This document shows positions 23,392 through 41,653 of a DNA stretch of 64,000 nt, in pieces. The position numbers were made by a program, and so were the translations under genes. The notes beneath the pieces were generated by a model. It was not told the origin of the DNA and searched no databases. It saw nothing but the letters and a program-made list of their open reading frames with translations. Each line of letters opens with the position of its first letter. Position 1 is the first letter of the stretch. The stretch is from Thuidium tamariscinum (Eukaryota > Streptophyta > Bryopsida > Hypnales > Thuidiaceae), in contig OX344754.2 in assembly GCA_947034885.2 (NCBI GenBank), positions 8,811,001 through 8,875,000 of the forward strand, in the 5' to 3' direction.

Positions 23392-25270
23392 TGGATTGCA
23401 AGAAACACTTGTCCTATTTTGTGTCACACCTTATATACTGATCTGTTTTTTGGCCATAACTTTTGTGTTTTAACTCCAAATGACTTAAGATTTATAGAGA
23501 AAGGTATTGATGACTATCCACTAGAAAAAAAACGTGTCTGCTACAACCGACTACACTGCAACTACACGTCCTATACAATTGTTGTGCAACTATAGCCTTT
23601 TATATTTGTACCAAATCGATGTTTACATTGTTGTAGTTGCAAAGTAGTCGCAAAGTAGTCACAAAGTAGTTGCAAAATGAAGTTTAGAGTTTACAGGAAT
23701 GAGAAAAAAAAGAATTGTGAGGTATTTTACATCCAATCTTTATTACAATTGTTGACTAGTATCTATGCAACTATTGTCTTACTGTGCAATTATTGTGCAA
23801 CTACTATGCATTTGTGTGACTTTTGTGTGATTGTGCAACTCCTATGCAACTATGCGACTATCGTGTAAACACAGTGCGACTATACCACTAGTTGTCAACT
23901 ACTCTACAACTAGCATTCAACTAGTTTTCAACTATCATGCAACTAGAATTCAACTAATACTTAAGCAACTACGTTACAACTAAGAAAAATTAGTATACAA
24001 TTAGGAAACAACTAGATTAAGTCTCATATCAATTATCCCATATCAATTGTTAGGAATACCATTAGATTAAATGTATAAGAATAATAAGTTATAGCATTCT
24101 TGTATAATGAATTTTAATGGTGAAAATCTATAATATTTCTATACTTTGTAGATTTCTGCAATTTGTAGATTTTTATAATTTGTAGATTTCTACAACTTAT
24201 AAATTTTTACAATTTTTAGATTTCTATAGTCTACAGAAATCTACCAATTGTAAAAATCTATAAAATTATAAAATTTTCTAAAGTAGTAAAATATATCAAT
24301 ATAAATATTTAGATTGCTAATCTAAAAAAAAGATAGATTTAAAATTTTGAAATCTACAAATAATCTAGTTGAAAGCCAGTTGCAAGCTAGTTGCAAGGCA
24401 GTTGTAAGCTTGTTGTAAATCAATTGCAAACTAGTTGCAACAAGTTGCGGCAATCAAGTTCCACATCAGCAACTATGTCAGAAGAGTTCATCAATGAAGT
24501 TCTATAGAGACTATCGGATGAGAAATAATTTTGCCACTTTTTGCAACTAGCTTGCAACTATTGCAACTTGTCCACTGCAACTACAGTCTCTAAATTATCA
24601 CCTAGTTGCAAACGCCTAATGCAACTATAAAACTAGTTGCAAACCCCCTTTTTTTCTTCTAGTGATCATACAACTTGCATGATTTTTAAATAATTTTCAA
24701 AAATAATTTACTATCCAAAAGTAGGTCCAAAATGTATGTTACACTTGCCAATTTGGTGGTTTCTAGTACTATTGAGTATCTTTTTTGAAAAGTTAGATTG
24801 TAAAATCTTGTGGAATGCTTTCTACTATAAAAATACAACTTTCCACGAAAGGAATTTTAAAAATAAATAACTCTATGTAGTATGGAAGTCTATAAAGTGA
24901 GCTTCTTTTTGCTTGCATTTTGAAAGATATAAAATATTATTTTCATGGTTTTTTTGGTGATTGACCATTTCCATAAGGTTCTTATAAGTTTCCACTTTTT
25001 ATTTTTTGTATTTACTTATTTTTACTAATTTTAACTAATTTTTGAATCAAAAAAATGATTTTCTTGAGATTTGGCACTTTTAAAGTTCTCCTACTTAGAG
25101 AATTTTTCTATCCATTTCCTTCAATGAAAATCTTTGTCTTAGAGGTGTATGCATTAATTATATTTTAAATTTTCTTAAAAATTAGTTTTCTAATTTTAAA
25201 GTACTTCAGAAAAAAATCATGAGTACTATTGAAAACGCAACAAATAGTACAAGTGTTTCTTGCAATCACC
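23392..25270. mobile_element. G-family element G1, split by a CACTA insertion
   Basis: Left end TGGATTGCAAGAAACACTTG and right end CAAGTGTTTCTTGCAATCAC are inverted repeats shared with G2 and G3. Removing the CACTA element and one target copy leaves about 730 bp, matching G2 (729) and G3 (734). Possible flanking TAA/TAT is an imperfect 3-bp duplication. No coding. Confidence 0.8.
23519..24664. mobile_element. 1146-bp non-autonomous CACTA element inside G1
   Basis: Starts CACTAGAAAAAAAACG and ends TTTTTTCTTCTAGTG, flanked by the 3-bp direct repeat ATC (23516-23518 and 24665-24667). G3 (reverse complement) has an uninterrupted CTATCATACATCTCGCAT at this point, which confirms the insertion. Both subterminal zones (about 23530-23980 and 24370-24655) are packed with GCAACTA / TAGTTGC motifs every 10-20 bases, mostly one orientation on the left and mixed on the right. 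This is the subterminal pattern bound by the TNPA-type protein in En/Spm elements. There is no transposase gene, so it would need one from elsewhere. Confidence 0.92.
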
Positions 25271-25769
25271 TATATGCCAATAAAATGAACCTTCCCTATT
25301 TTGCATGAAAAATCTTTTTTCTAATGTAGAGTCTTTTCTTCTCCTTCTTTTCAGAATGCTCAAAAGTCCAATTGAGGTTTGGATTGCCAAGCTTTTGCAT
25401 TGGGTCAATTTTCTAGGAAGTCATTAGAATGGAATGACATAAGGTTCCATCCACTGTCTCATAAGGTAGCTTCCTTTGAAAGAGACTATTTTCTAAATGC
25501 AATAATGGCACTCAAGTACATTTTGCTTTCTTCAATGTACTAGTGAATGTACATTTCAAAAGGTGGGTACTTTAAGTGATTGTTGTGTTTCAACTTCAAA
25601 AATTTATAACTAATTATTGGAAGGTCCAAAAAATATGAAACGACTTGGGTTAAATGCCAAATCTATGTTCCTTCCTATAAAAACTTACTGCAAATTGTTT
25701 CAAGGAGTTTTGCTTCCCTGAAAAGGCAATCAGCTCTTCAATGGTCGCTTTAAGAGCAAACTACATTAC
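25271..25769. repeat. X-family right-end fragment X2
   Basis: Repeats the last ~500 bases of X1 (from TATGCCAATAAAATGAACC) and ends GGTCGCTTTAAGAGCAAACT, close to the N-family terminus. It matches the equivalent part of X3 upstream of NFS2 copy B. Confidence 0.7.
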
Positions 25770-25784
25770 ATTACTGTCCCTGGT

Positions 25785-25871
25785 TGAGAAGACTATATGA
25801 AAATTTGATCACACCAGTAATAGTTACTAGGCACAATACCAAAAAGTGGCACTTTTAAGTGTACCCACCTT
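25785..25871. mobile_element. M-family MITE, right-end fragment (M4)
   Basis: Matches the last ~85 bases of M1 (GACTA..AAAATTTGA ... AGTGGCACTTTTAAGTGTAC) and ends ACCCACCTTA. The rest of the element is missing. Confidence 0.6.
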
Positions 25872-26554
25872 AGATGACACACTTGGATGACGTTGAAGGT
25901 CCCTCAGCCTGACTTCAATTCAACAATCCTAAATTATTACTGTCGATGGCCTAATATTCCATATTCTCTGTTTTTTCTTTGGATTCCAGGCCAATGCTAC
26001 AGGTCGAACTGATCGAAGGAGATGCTCTGGTGCATCCTCCCAAATGCAAATTGCTTTAGACTGTGGATTGAGTTCTTTCCAGTTCGTTTTTAAAATTTTT
26101 AAGAGAATCTGGATTTGGGCTTCAGGTGAGAAGTAAGTGGTTGCATTAGAGGATTTTTGAGCTCTAAAGAAGGCCTCTAAGAGGGGTGGTTGGAAGGGTG
26201 TTTTTGTATTTAAATATTGTCCTTGAGGAAGACTATTCCCCTATACCCACTCATTGGAAAAGGAAAAAAATATTGATGTACTTTTGCGGGACAATAGCTC
26301 CCATTGGGTGGGTCACGGAGACCATGATGAAGCTTTGTCATTTAAAATTTGGGTTTAGGACATGAAGATGACACTAGTACTATCCAACCATGAACACTAT
26401 GTTGTACGACCATTAAGATAATAACATAGTATTGTACATCCACTCCACTAATGGATTCTTTTTTGACAACCATCATTATAATATTGTTTTATCCAAATTT
26501 AATATTTGGTAATAGTACCTTGTTGGTTTGACATCTATTGTAGTCCTCACTTGT
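25872..26554. other. Intergenic
   Basis: The first ~50 bases (GATGACACACTTGGATGACG) recur at 55517 upstream of NFS2 copy B, suggesting the segmental duplication reaches here. The remainder shows nothing recognisable. Confidence 0.45.
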
Positions 26555-27283
26555 GGGTGATTGCAAGAAACACTTGTCCTTTTTTTTGTCCCCTTGGCCT
26601 TTAGGAGGTAGTTTTTTGCTCATAACTTTTGCATCTTTTGTTCATTTGACTTGAAACTTGAAATTAAGGTGCCTACAAAAGTTTTACATTTTGTGTAATT
26701 TTTTCAATTTTTTCAAAATTAGTTTACTATTTTGAAACTACCCCCGATTGGGTGTCTACTTTGGCCATTTTGGGGGGGGGGTGTGTGTGGGTTTAGTCCT
26801 ATTTTTTACCCAAAAATGCAAATTTTGAGCTGAAAATTGGCATGCAAGGACCTCACCTAAAGTTACACAAGACCATGAAGAGTTTTTTTGAAAATACTAT
26901 ACTATTCAACCTCCACATGTCGTCAAAGTGGCTGACTTTGCGCAAGTGTGGAGAATAAAATTTATTTTTTCCAAAGATGAAATTTGTTGGAAAAGAAAGA
27001 CCTTTACTTGAAGAATTTTTTTTTTTTTTTCATTTTTTGAATTTCTTTACTATTTTTACCAAATTAGTGAAAAAAGAGCTATTTTCATTGTATTTTCCAT
27101 TGTCTATAACATTTAGAGAAAAAAATTCTTAGGTTTGAATTTCAAGAGACATGATATTCTCATTTCTCTTCAAATTATCCATATTTTTTTCAATTTTAAA
27201 AAAAATTATTTCAAAGGGTCACAGGACTCACAGATTTTGAGCCATTTTGAGCCAAAACCAGTAAGTGTTTCTTGCAACAACCC
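26555..27283. mobile_element. G-family element G2
   Basis: Starts TGGGTGATTGCAAGAAACAC and ends GTTTCTTGCAACAACCC, flanked by the 3-bp direct repeat TTG (26552-26554 and 27284-27286). 729 bp, non-coding, with a G-run near 26772. Confidence 0.82.
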
Positions 27284-27947
27284 TTGTACTTCACACAAAA
27301 GATAGCAATAATCAAGTAGGTACTTGAGCTACTAGTTTTGCTCTTCATTAAATAGGGGTGCATGTCAGTCTTTGAGGGCCTTCTATAGAACTCAAAAACC
27401 CCGTCTAATGAGGTTAGGCAACACTCAAATTTACTTTTGGTGCAAAATTTGGCTTCAAGTTAGAAATTAGTGTAAGCTGTATGGTTTCAGAACAAAAAAC
27501 CAAAAAAACATCTTCACCAACTACAATTCTTAGATTGGTGCAAAAATAGGGCAACCATGTTTCAAAGAGGTGCAAAATAGAATGCTCATGAATTATGAAA
27601 ACTACAGCTCGCAAGTTCAAGTACATGAACTACAACTCATTCACATACTTGGGCTGTAAAGCTCAATATCTTTCTAATTCATATGCATGAAGTTTTAAAT
27701 GGTTTTTACAACAAAAATGCAACCTCAAAGATTGCAATTGGTAGGAAAAGCCAAGTAAAATTGAGAGTAAGAAAATTGTAGCTTCAAAAGGAAGTGACAG
27801 AATCTAGTTATAGGACAAAGGTGCTCTTGTATATGTGGCTATAGTCTGTACCTATATCTCCAACTTTGGTATATTATAGGCAACTGAAGATGCAAAGTTA
27901 TTGAATCAACATTTGGATAGGTGGCAATAGGGTGGAAAATCCTAGTA
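27284..27947. other. Spacer between G2 and G3
   Basis: No gene recognised. Only a minus-strand frame of 70 codons (27414-27626) without domain similarity. Confidence 0.4.
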
Positions 27948-28681
27948 GGGGTGAATGCAAGAAACACTTATACTATTTGTTGCGTTTTACTATAGTATTC
28001 ATGATTTTTTCTGGAGTACTTTAAAATTAAAAAATTACTTTGAAAAAAATTTGAAAAATATGAACAATGTATAGACCTCTGATGAAGGTTTTCACTGAAG
28101 GAAATTGATAGAAAATTTCTCTAAGTAGGAGAATTTAAAAAGTGCCAAACCTCAAGAAAATACATACCTTCATGTTTTAATTTGGGAAAAATAGTAAAAA
28201 TAATTAAATAAAAAAATAAAAAGTGGCCATTTGCAACAATTCTATGGAGATGGCCATTCACCAAAAAAACCACCAAAATAATATTTTATATGTTTCAAAA
28301 TTCAAGCAAAAAGAAGCTCACTTTGTAGACTTCCACACCACATAAAAATAACTTTTTTCAAAATCCCTCACGTGGAGGGATGTAAATCTACTAGAAGACC
28401 ATCTCATCCAAATTTTAACTCAAAATCATTAAAAAAAGGTATTCCTAAGTAGTACTAAAAACCTCCAAATTCTCATTTGTGACATTTAATCACTAGTACT
28501 ATTTTGGTATTAAACTATTTTTGAAAATTATGAAAAAATAATGCGAGATGTATGATAGACATGAGTACCTTCTCGAGAAATCTTGAGTCATTTCGAGCAA
28601 AAATGAAAAAGATATGGCCAAAAAACAAATGAGCACTTAGCTTGTGACGGAAAATAGTACAAGTGTTTCTTGCATTCACCC
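27948..28681. mobile_element. G-family element G3
   Basis: Starts GGGGTGAATGCAAGAAACAC and ends GTGTTTCTTGCATTCACCC, flanked by the 3-bp direct repeat GTA (27945-27947 and 28682-28684). 734 bp, non-coding. In reverse complement it supplies the empty site for the CACTA insertion in G1. Confidence 0.85.
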
Positions 28682-29672
28682 GTAGTCATTGTCAAGGTAG
28701 TGGCTACTAGGGTGTGATTGAAAATTTACATTTGGCTTTTTTCATTTTTTTTCCTCCAAAATTTTCTAAGAACTTGGTGTGGAAGATAATTTTTTGGTGC
28801 TTTTAGTCTTTTTATCGCCTAAAAAAAACCTGGTTCTTTCTGTTACATTTAGAAAATCCCACTTGTCTCTCAAATTGTCTCTTCCAAAATAGGCTCAGTA
28901 ATGCCAGTTCCTTAAAATTGGCGGTATTCGACGTACGTACGCAAACCAGTATGCAAGTTGTGTTTCATCCACAACACTGTACACCCCTGGGTGAAGCATC
29001 CCGGCATTCCAACTTACCTCATTCCCTGCTTCAATTCACAGCCATTTCCTTTCCGAAAGGTTCCGAGGTGCTGTTTTAATGGACCTGTGGCAAATTATCA
29101 GTAGCGGCGTTTTTGTATACCGATCATACCAGTTTATGGTTTGATTCCAAGGTGGCTGTCATCCAAAAAGCATCTCACAATGCTTCCTATATATAATAGT
29201 TACCCCGTTTTGAACCTTGTAGTTAAGGATGCTGCGAAGTCAACCTAATAAAATGAGTGATGCAGTAGAAACAAAGAATACTAACACCTCTTGGTCAACG
29301 AATCAGAGGATTTTGGTTCCTACCTTGTGGTGATGGGTTCCATGATCAAGCATCTTTTTTTTTGGTTGGATCAGTTTTTTGGAAGTCAAAAAGGGATTCC
29401 GGATTTTCTTTGCGTGCCTGCAGTTTGTTCCACACCACGTAAATAATCTATAAAATTTCAAAGTGTCAGAAACTGATTTCAGGCTGTCATATGTCAAATA
29501 GCACATTTTAAGCATGCAAGGATCTGGAGAGGTCCGTTAAAGAAATGGGTAGCAGTCACCGTACGTGCCACATGCAGCTGGATACTCTACGGTAGTGAAA
29601 GTACACCTTGGCTGGGTCCACAGACTCCCAACACTAAACAGTGAGCTACATCCCATGCACTATTCTGAAGAG

Positions 29673-29678
29673 TATAAA
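29673..29678 (+). promoter_or_regulatory. TATA-like box of NFS2 copy A
   Basis: GAGTATAAAGTAG lies 143 bases before the start codon in sequence otherwise conserved between the two copies. At the matching place copy B reads GAGTGTAAAGAAG. The function is inferred from sequence and position only. Confidence 0.45.
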
Positions 29679-29815
29679 GTAGTTCCCAGTGAATGGGAGG
29701 ATAGCTAAGTCATGCAGGCTCTGTCCTCTCGTACCTGAACTGGCTCCACCAGTTCTAATCTATTTCAAGATCGAGAATTCAAGAGCTGCTAGAGTTGTTG
29801 ATCTGAATTGCAGCT

Positions 29816-35865
<6,050 letters not shown>

Positions 35866-38800
35866 GTTGAGATTGATTTCAACCAGCATGAAAACTTAGT
35901 TTGTTAACTCAAATATAAAGAGCTGCACTTAGATGTGCTGAATTATTTCATGCCAGTACCTCGCTGGCAAATTTCAGTTTGGATAGCTCTGAAACACCAT
36001 GACCAGTTTGGCATCGTTAAAACTTCCGTTTGAGTCTGAAACACTCACGATGCCAACTGAGTGTGGTTACTACAACTAACTTTAACCGTCTGAAATTCAG
36101 ATTAAGCATCTCAACTTGTTTACCGATATTAAATTGTCTTATTTTGAGTTGCGTGTTGTTAGCAATGAAAAGGGTGTTCAATTTCCTTAATATGTATTTT
36201 TGGACACCAAGTTATCAATATACTATTATGGATTTCTGAAGTACTGGTTTAACCTGGACACCTTCTCAATCTACCTGTAATAACCTCTCAGCTCTTATGT
36301 TCAGAGATTGTACATTTTAGGCAAGAAATGAGATGGGTTTGTTTTAGTTATAGGATAAAAATCAGGTTTACATACTTTACACTGCCATGCATATCCGACA
36401 TAGGCTTAGGACTAATGACCAACTCCATCCAAATTGGTTTAGACTCAATCAGCAAAATGAAACTTGTTTTTGAATGATAGAAATAAGTGCTAGAGTAAAC
36501 TGGCGAATCACTGCACTGAAGAAATCCTTCTCCACACAAATATAGACTTGCATGTTTTGAAAATTGGCATGATTATTAAATGTCATATTAAGATTTGTCT
36601 CTGAAAACCAAAATGCAAAAAGATATCTTGCCTTCCTACAATTTTTATTGCAATTTCAAGGTGATGAAGCTAAAACCCTGAGGACTGCATTATGCTCTAG
36701 GATTATTAGAACACTAGTTGCGATGGACAATTGAAACTAGGCCTTGTGTAACACACATTCAGTCAGTCTAATAAATGCAACATGTATTGCGCAAGAATCA
36801 AATAAATTAATAACATCCTTTGCAATTCAAGCATATATGTCGAGTCCTAACAGCCTTCAACAAGCTCAATCGCACGTCTACACCTCCTAAACGCTACTGG
36901 GCAGGAGGTTTTGCATTGATCAACTTAACAAAATTATGAGGCAGGAAGTTTGAGTAGCTAGCTTACTCCAAAATTGAGAGACCTTAAAAATTAAAAACTG
37001 AAAAGTGAGATATTTCTAATTCCTCAGTTAGATATGGAAAATTCTGTAAGCGTACCAAACATTTTGAGATCCACTGTATCATAAGTCCATGAAACAAGAA
37101 CTCTTTCTGGTTTCCCGAAAACACTTATACTCAACTGAAATATTTGTCTTGTCCATTGGCCAATATCAAACAAACTTTACAGACAGAAAAGCTTCCTCTG
37201 ACTCCTCTGGGAGCAAAATTCTGAAGATAAGTTGTTCATCTGACGGAAGGACAAGAGAGTAAGAGTAGAAATCGCCATAGCCATATTAATTCTACCTGTT
37301 TCTGTTCCCAAAAAAAACCAGTCCAGAGTCTGCTGCAACATCAGCAATTGATAGACTAAAGACTCCAAGACCAAGTGAAACAATAACTTAATGCAGTCGA
37401 ATGCAACTTAATTTCTCAGTTCAAAGTGATGACCTCGCTCAAAACAATGAATTTTGTACATGCAGGACCAGCTACATATTAACAGTATGTATGTAGTTGG
37501 CTGGCACCCAGGAACCAACAAATGAAAAAAATCAATCAATGAAATGAACAGAGAGGTGGTAAAAAAAATTAGACTTTATTTTCTTACATTATATCAAATC
37601 ACAAAATGAATCATTTTGAAAGTTGTAATGAAGGCATATCTACTTTGGAGATGCAAGGATCACAAGGGGACTGACTTCCAATTGCAAGTTCTCACAATGC
37701 AAAAGCAACAAAAATCTCCACCATTTACATTGCCCACTGTAATAGTGAAAGCACCCAAAACCATCCAAATAAGGAATTCAGCATAGTTGGAGGCAGCTTT
37801 TTCTAAAAATATTATTTTTTTTAGTATTAACGAGTGAAAACTATGAATATTTTTTTTTTAAATAGATTTTCCAGATGTTGTATGCAATTTCTAGGATTTT
37901 CCAAAGTGTTGACTCCCTATACTACTGAAACCATCATGTAGGTACACCCAAATACAAACCCTGCTAAAATCAGCAGTGAGCTAATGAGATTTTGGTATGT
38001 GTCTTTAATATACATCAGCGAATTAGAGTCAAATAGTTGACACACACATTTAGTGAAGTCTACGGATGCAATTGGATGAGTCTAGGGTTCAACGCAAGGG
38101 ACAAGTGCAATATTGGGTGTTTCTCCCTTACTACATATTCTATCTATTTATCAAAGAAAAAAATAGTAATTTGGATGGCCATATTAAATAAGCAAGTACC
38201 AAACAAAATCTTTTGATGGGTCAAACATTAGTTGCACACTTTTTTGTCTGAAATTTGCAAGAGAGTATTGGACAATATTTATTGCATATGGTACGTGATA
38301 ATGCCCCCTACTCAACTGCCAATTGTCCATGACAATGCCTACATAAGGTAGCTAACCTATTTTCAATCACTTAGACAATTACGCATAGTTAGAGTGCAGT
38401 TTTTTTTATTGCAAAATTTTTCCCTTGTACAGAACTAGAATTTGGAAGGATAGCATATTTTTCTAGAAATTTATGACACAAAGTGTAATTACTATGAATT
38501 TTGTAGTAGAAGACTCTTTTTAACCTATAATGGTAATATAGACCTTACTATTTCTGACCATAGGCTGATTGCGAAATCAACCAAGGGTTGATTGCATTTA
38601 TGGGAGCCTTACAACCAATCCTAATGTGCCACAATTGCTCCAAGAGTTGCACCACAACTTCACAGAAAGGAAGAAGCCTATAGATTGGAAATGGGGGGTG
38701 ATTGAAAATAAGTTGGCCAAATCTAATACTTCACAACAAACGTCCATATCAATATTTTTTGCAAATCTTAGGGTGAAGAAAAAAGGATTTCATTATTATT

Positions 38801-40716
38801 AGTCACAATGCTTCTTTGACTATCCAATGGAATGGTGACAAAGCTACCTTGAAAGCTACGTTTGACATTCTGAAATGAAAATACTCTTTGTTCACATGCA
38901 AATTGAGAAGGATGTACCCAATCAAAAGTTTGAAAAACATGTAGATTGTATTGTAGAAAGATTAGTAAAGAAACACTTCATTTTAATCCAAATAATCTCA
39001 AATGTGCCCTCAGAGGGCTCTTGACAATTTAGATTTAAGGTAACCAACCTATAACCACCTTGATTTGCATTTTGACTATCTTGGGGCCAATTCCAAGACG
39101 GATATATATATTTTTCAGAGGTGTGTGCATGTTTTACAAATCAAACCCAAGTGGAATTATAATTTTCGAATCAAAATAAAAAAGTTTGTAAACTTTTCAA
39201 GTGTTCAACCCTAAATTACAAAAGCGCCCATGATTAGAGTCATAAACACCCTAATAACAACCCATAACCACCTTCATATATCCCTATAAGCATCTAGATA
39301 TTCACCAATTAGCTATTGCTATGTTACCCTAAATGACATAAATGCAATGATTTTTTCAGATTTCTAGACAAAGTTGGCTTATTTCTAGATAAATTTGGAT
39401 GGTAGAATGGATGGAAATGGGACCAAATACACGGTGATGGAAATGGATTGCAGATGAAATTAGACTAGTCTACCTTAGGTTTATGTGACCTCAATTTTTG
39501 TCATGATTTTTGAGACTTTTCCTTTTTAAGATTGACAAACAAATATGAATGTTGAAAATAAATTTCTTGTATCTAGCATTGTGTGGGAGAAAAAGTTGTT
39601 CCACATTGAGTTCAAAAATAGTCAAGAGTGAATAGCAAAACTAATAAAACAAACACAACTAAAGAAAAAGTTATAGAGTATCTTGTATTGTGGGCATCTT
39701 CTTAAGAACATGATACTTCAGAATCATTCTCTAACTCAATTTTCATGTTTTAAAAAACAAACAAACTATAAAATTATCTTTGATTGTTAGAACAAACTTC
39801 CAATTGGAACTAAAGTTGAAGCAATGGCATTTCAAGTATGGCAATGTATTTCTAAAACAATTGAAAAAAGAAAGATAGAAGTTCCAAATGTATAATTTGC
39901 ATATATGAATGCAAAAAATAGTTTTGAGACACCATATATTTGAACTTTAAAAACTCATAACATATTCATTCAAAAAAATTCATTTGAAAAATAAATAATT
40001 TTCAATTGCCAATGTAGTGAAAATAATTTTACATATTGATTTCACCTTGAAGTAAGGTAACTCAACCTATGATAGTGCAAATGGGAGCCAACCCATGACA
40101 AGCAAATTTATTCTAGTGTTGCACATTTCAAAACTCAAATGTACTTCACTACTATAGTTTTGCTTGTAATAAGCTAGCTCAAATTTGTTCTATCATAGGT
40201 AGGTCTTAAGGAGGTCACTTCCCTTAATGTTTTGTAACCACGTGTGTTAACTACATATTTGATTGGAGGCTATTTATCTAGTAATTATGATTTTAAGGGA
40301 CCTTTTTAATAGAGAATAAACTATTTGGTCTTAATTTTAAGCATTCTATAAGTAATTATAAATGAAAACCTAGCTTCATTTTTGACATGCTATAGTACTT
40401 ATAAACTTTAGGAATTTAGTTTTGTTTGATAATGAAGGATTTTAGGATGAGTGTTTGGTGTGAAAACTTGAAATATACCAAAAAATTTGGATCAAATTAA
40501 AAATCAACATGAAACAAAAAAATTGATTAATCATTTCACCCTTAACTTCTTGAACAACTAGAATGTGATCACTTTGATTTTTGAAGTGTTTTTCCTATCA
40601 TTAAAAAATATTTAGATGAAATTGCACTTAAAGTGATCCTTTCACAAATTAAGTTGACCATCTTTGTATGTAGTTAGATTTACATAATACATCCATTTGG
40701 TTTGAAGTCAACGAGT
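35866..40716. other. NFS2-A 3' flank and AT-rich intergenic
   Basis: The first ~130 bases match the 3' flank of copy B. Between 36.9 and 37.4 kb the minus strand has short coding-looking stretches (for example LVLPSDEQLIFRILLPEE from about 37255 to 37200, and FRRCRRAIELVEGC near 36890-36850) that I cannot join into a gene. The remainder is AT-rich with no bounded element recognised. Confidence 0.4.
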
Positions 40717-41653
40717 TTAATCCCTAAAGGACCAAGGCCTTTTTTTGTCAGAAAAAACATTCAAAACTACCACTTCTATATATTGAAAAGAATTAAAAAA
40801 TTTGAAAACTCTTTTTTGCACATCTAACTATAGGATCCCGTACCTTACAAGTATGAGAGTATGTGAAAAAAAATTCAAAATTTTTGATTGTACAAATTGC
40901 AAGATATCTTTGTTCAAAGTAAAAAAAGAAAGTTTTTTAGCACATTGTAGAATTGGATTATCTGACTCTAAACCTTCTTAACTTTAATTTTTTGCACTAT
41001 ATATTTTTGATCTTAGATAATTATAGTGGAGAATTGAGTTGAGGGTATGGAAAAAGAAGAAAAATATTTAAAACCTAAATTTGTTATCTTTAAAAAATTA
41101 TTGAGTAGAAGTAGGTATAAGATAGAAGGAAAATCTAAATTATTAATATGTCTAAGATGGAATTAAAATGCACTAAAACCAATGGTGAGAATGTGAGATT
41201 GTTTAGACAACAAAATAAACCATGTGGAACTTCTTTTTGAAAAATTGTAATAATTGCATTTAGAAATGAATTCTACAAGTAATTTTTTGAAGAAAACAAT
41301 CAAATTGCCCAATAAACAAGATTGTCTATAACTTTCTCATAACAAATCCAAATAGAATGAATGAAAACCTTCCATGTAGAAAACATATAATCTATGAGAA
41401 GAAATCTTTATTTTCTTAAAACTCAAATTCTAAATTTTTTTGGGATTGCCCCTTCTCCCCTATTTTGAGCTTATTTAGGCATATTTTTTTTTCCCACGCA
41501 TCAATTGAAAAAAAAAATTACATTCCCACAAAGATAATCAATTTTTCTATCTTAAAAAAAAGTTTTAAGAAATCAGAATAAAAATTAAGACCATAGGTAT
41601 CTACCTAAAATTCCATTTGTCCCCCAAAGGAACAATGATCTTTTAGGGATTAA
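40717..41653. mobile_element. T-family element (T3), 937 bp
   Basis: Starts TTAATCCCTAAAGGACCAAG and ends GATCTTTTAGGGATTAA. The interior follows other T copies (AAACTACCACTTCTATA, CTAACTATAGGATCCCGTA, AAATTGCAAGATATC). No coding. Confidence 0.75.

Noticed and set aside
23677-23868. Open frame encoding 63 residues rich in Cys and Leu
   Set aside because: It consists of the GCAACTA subterminal repeats of the CACTA element.
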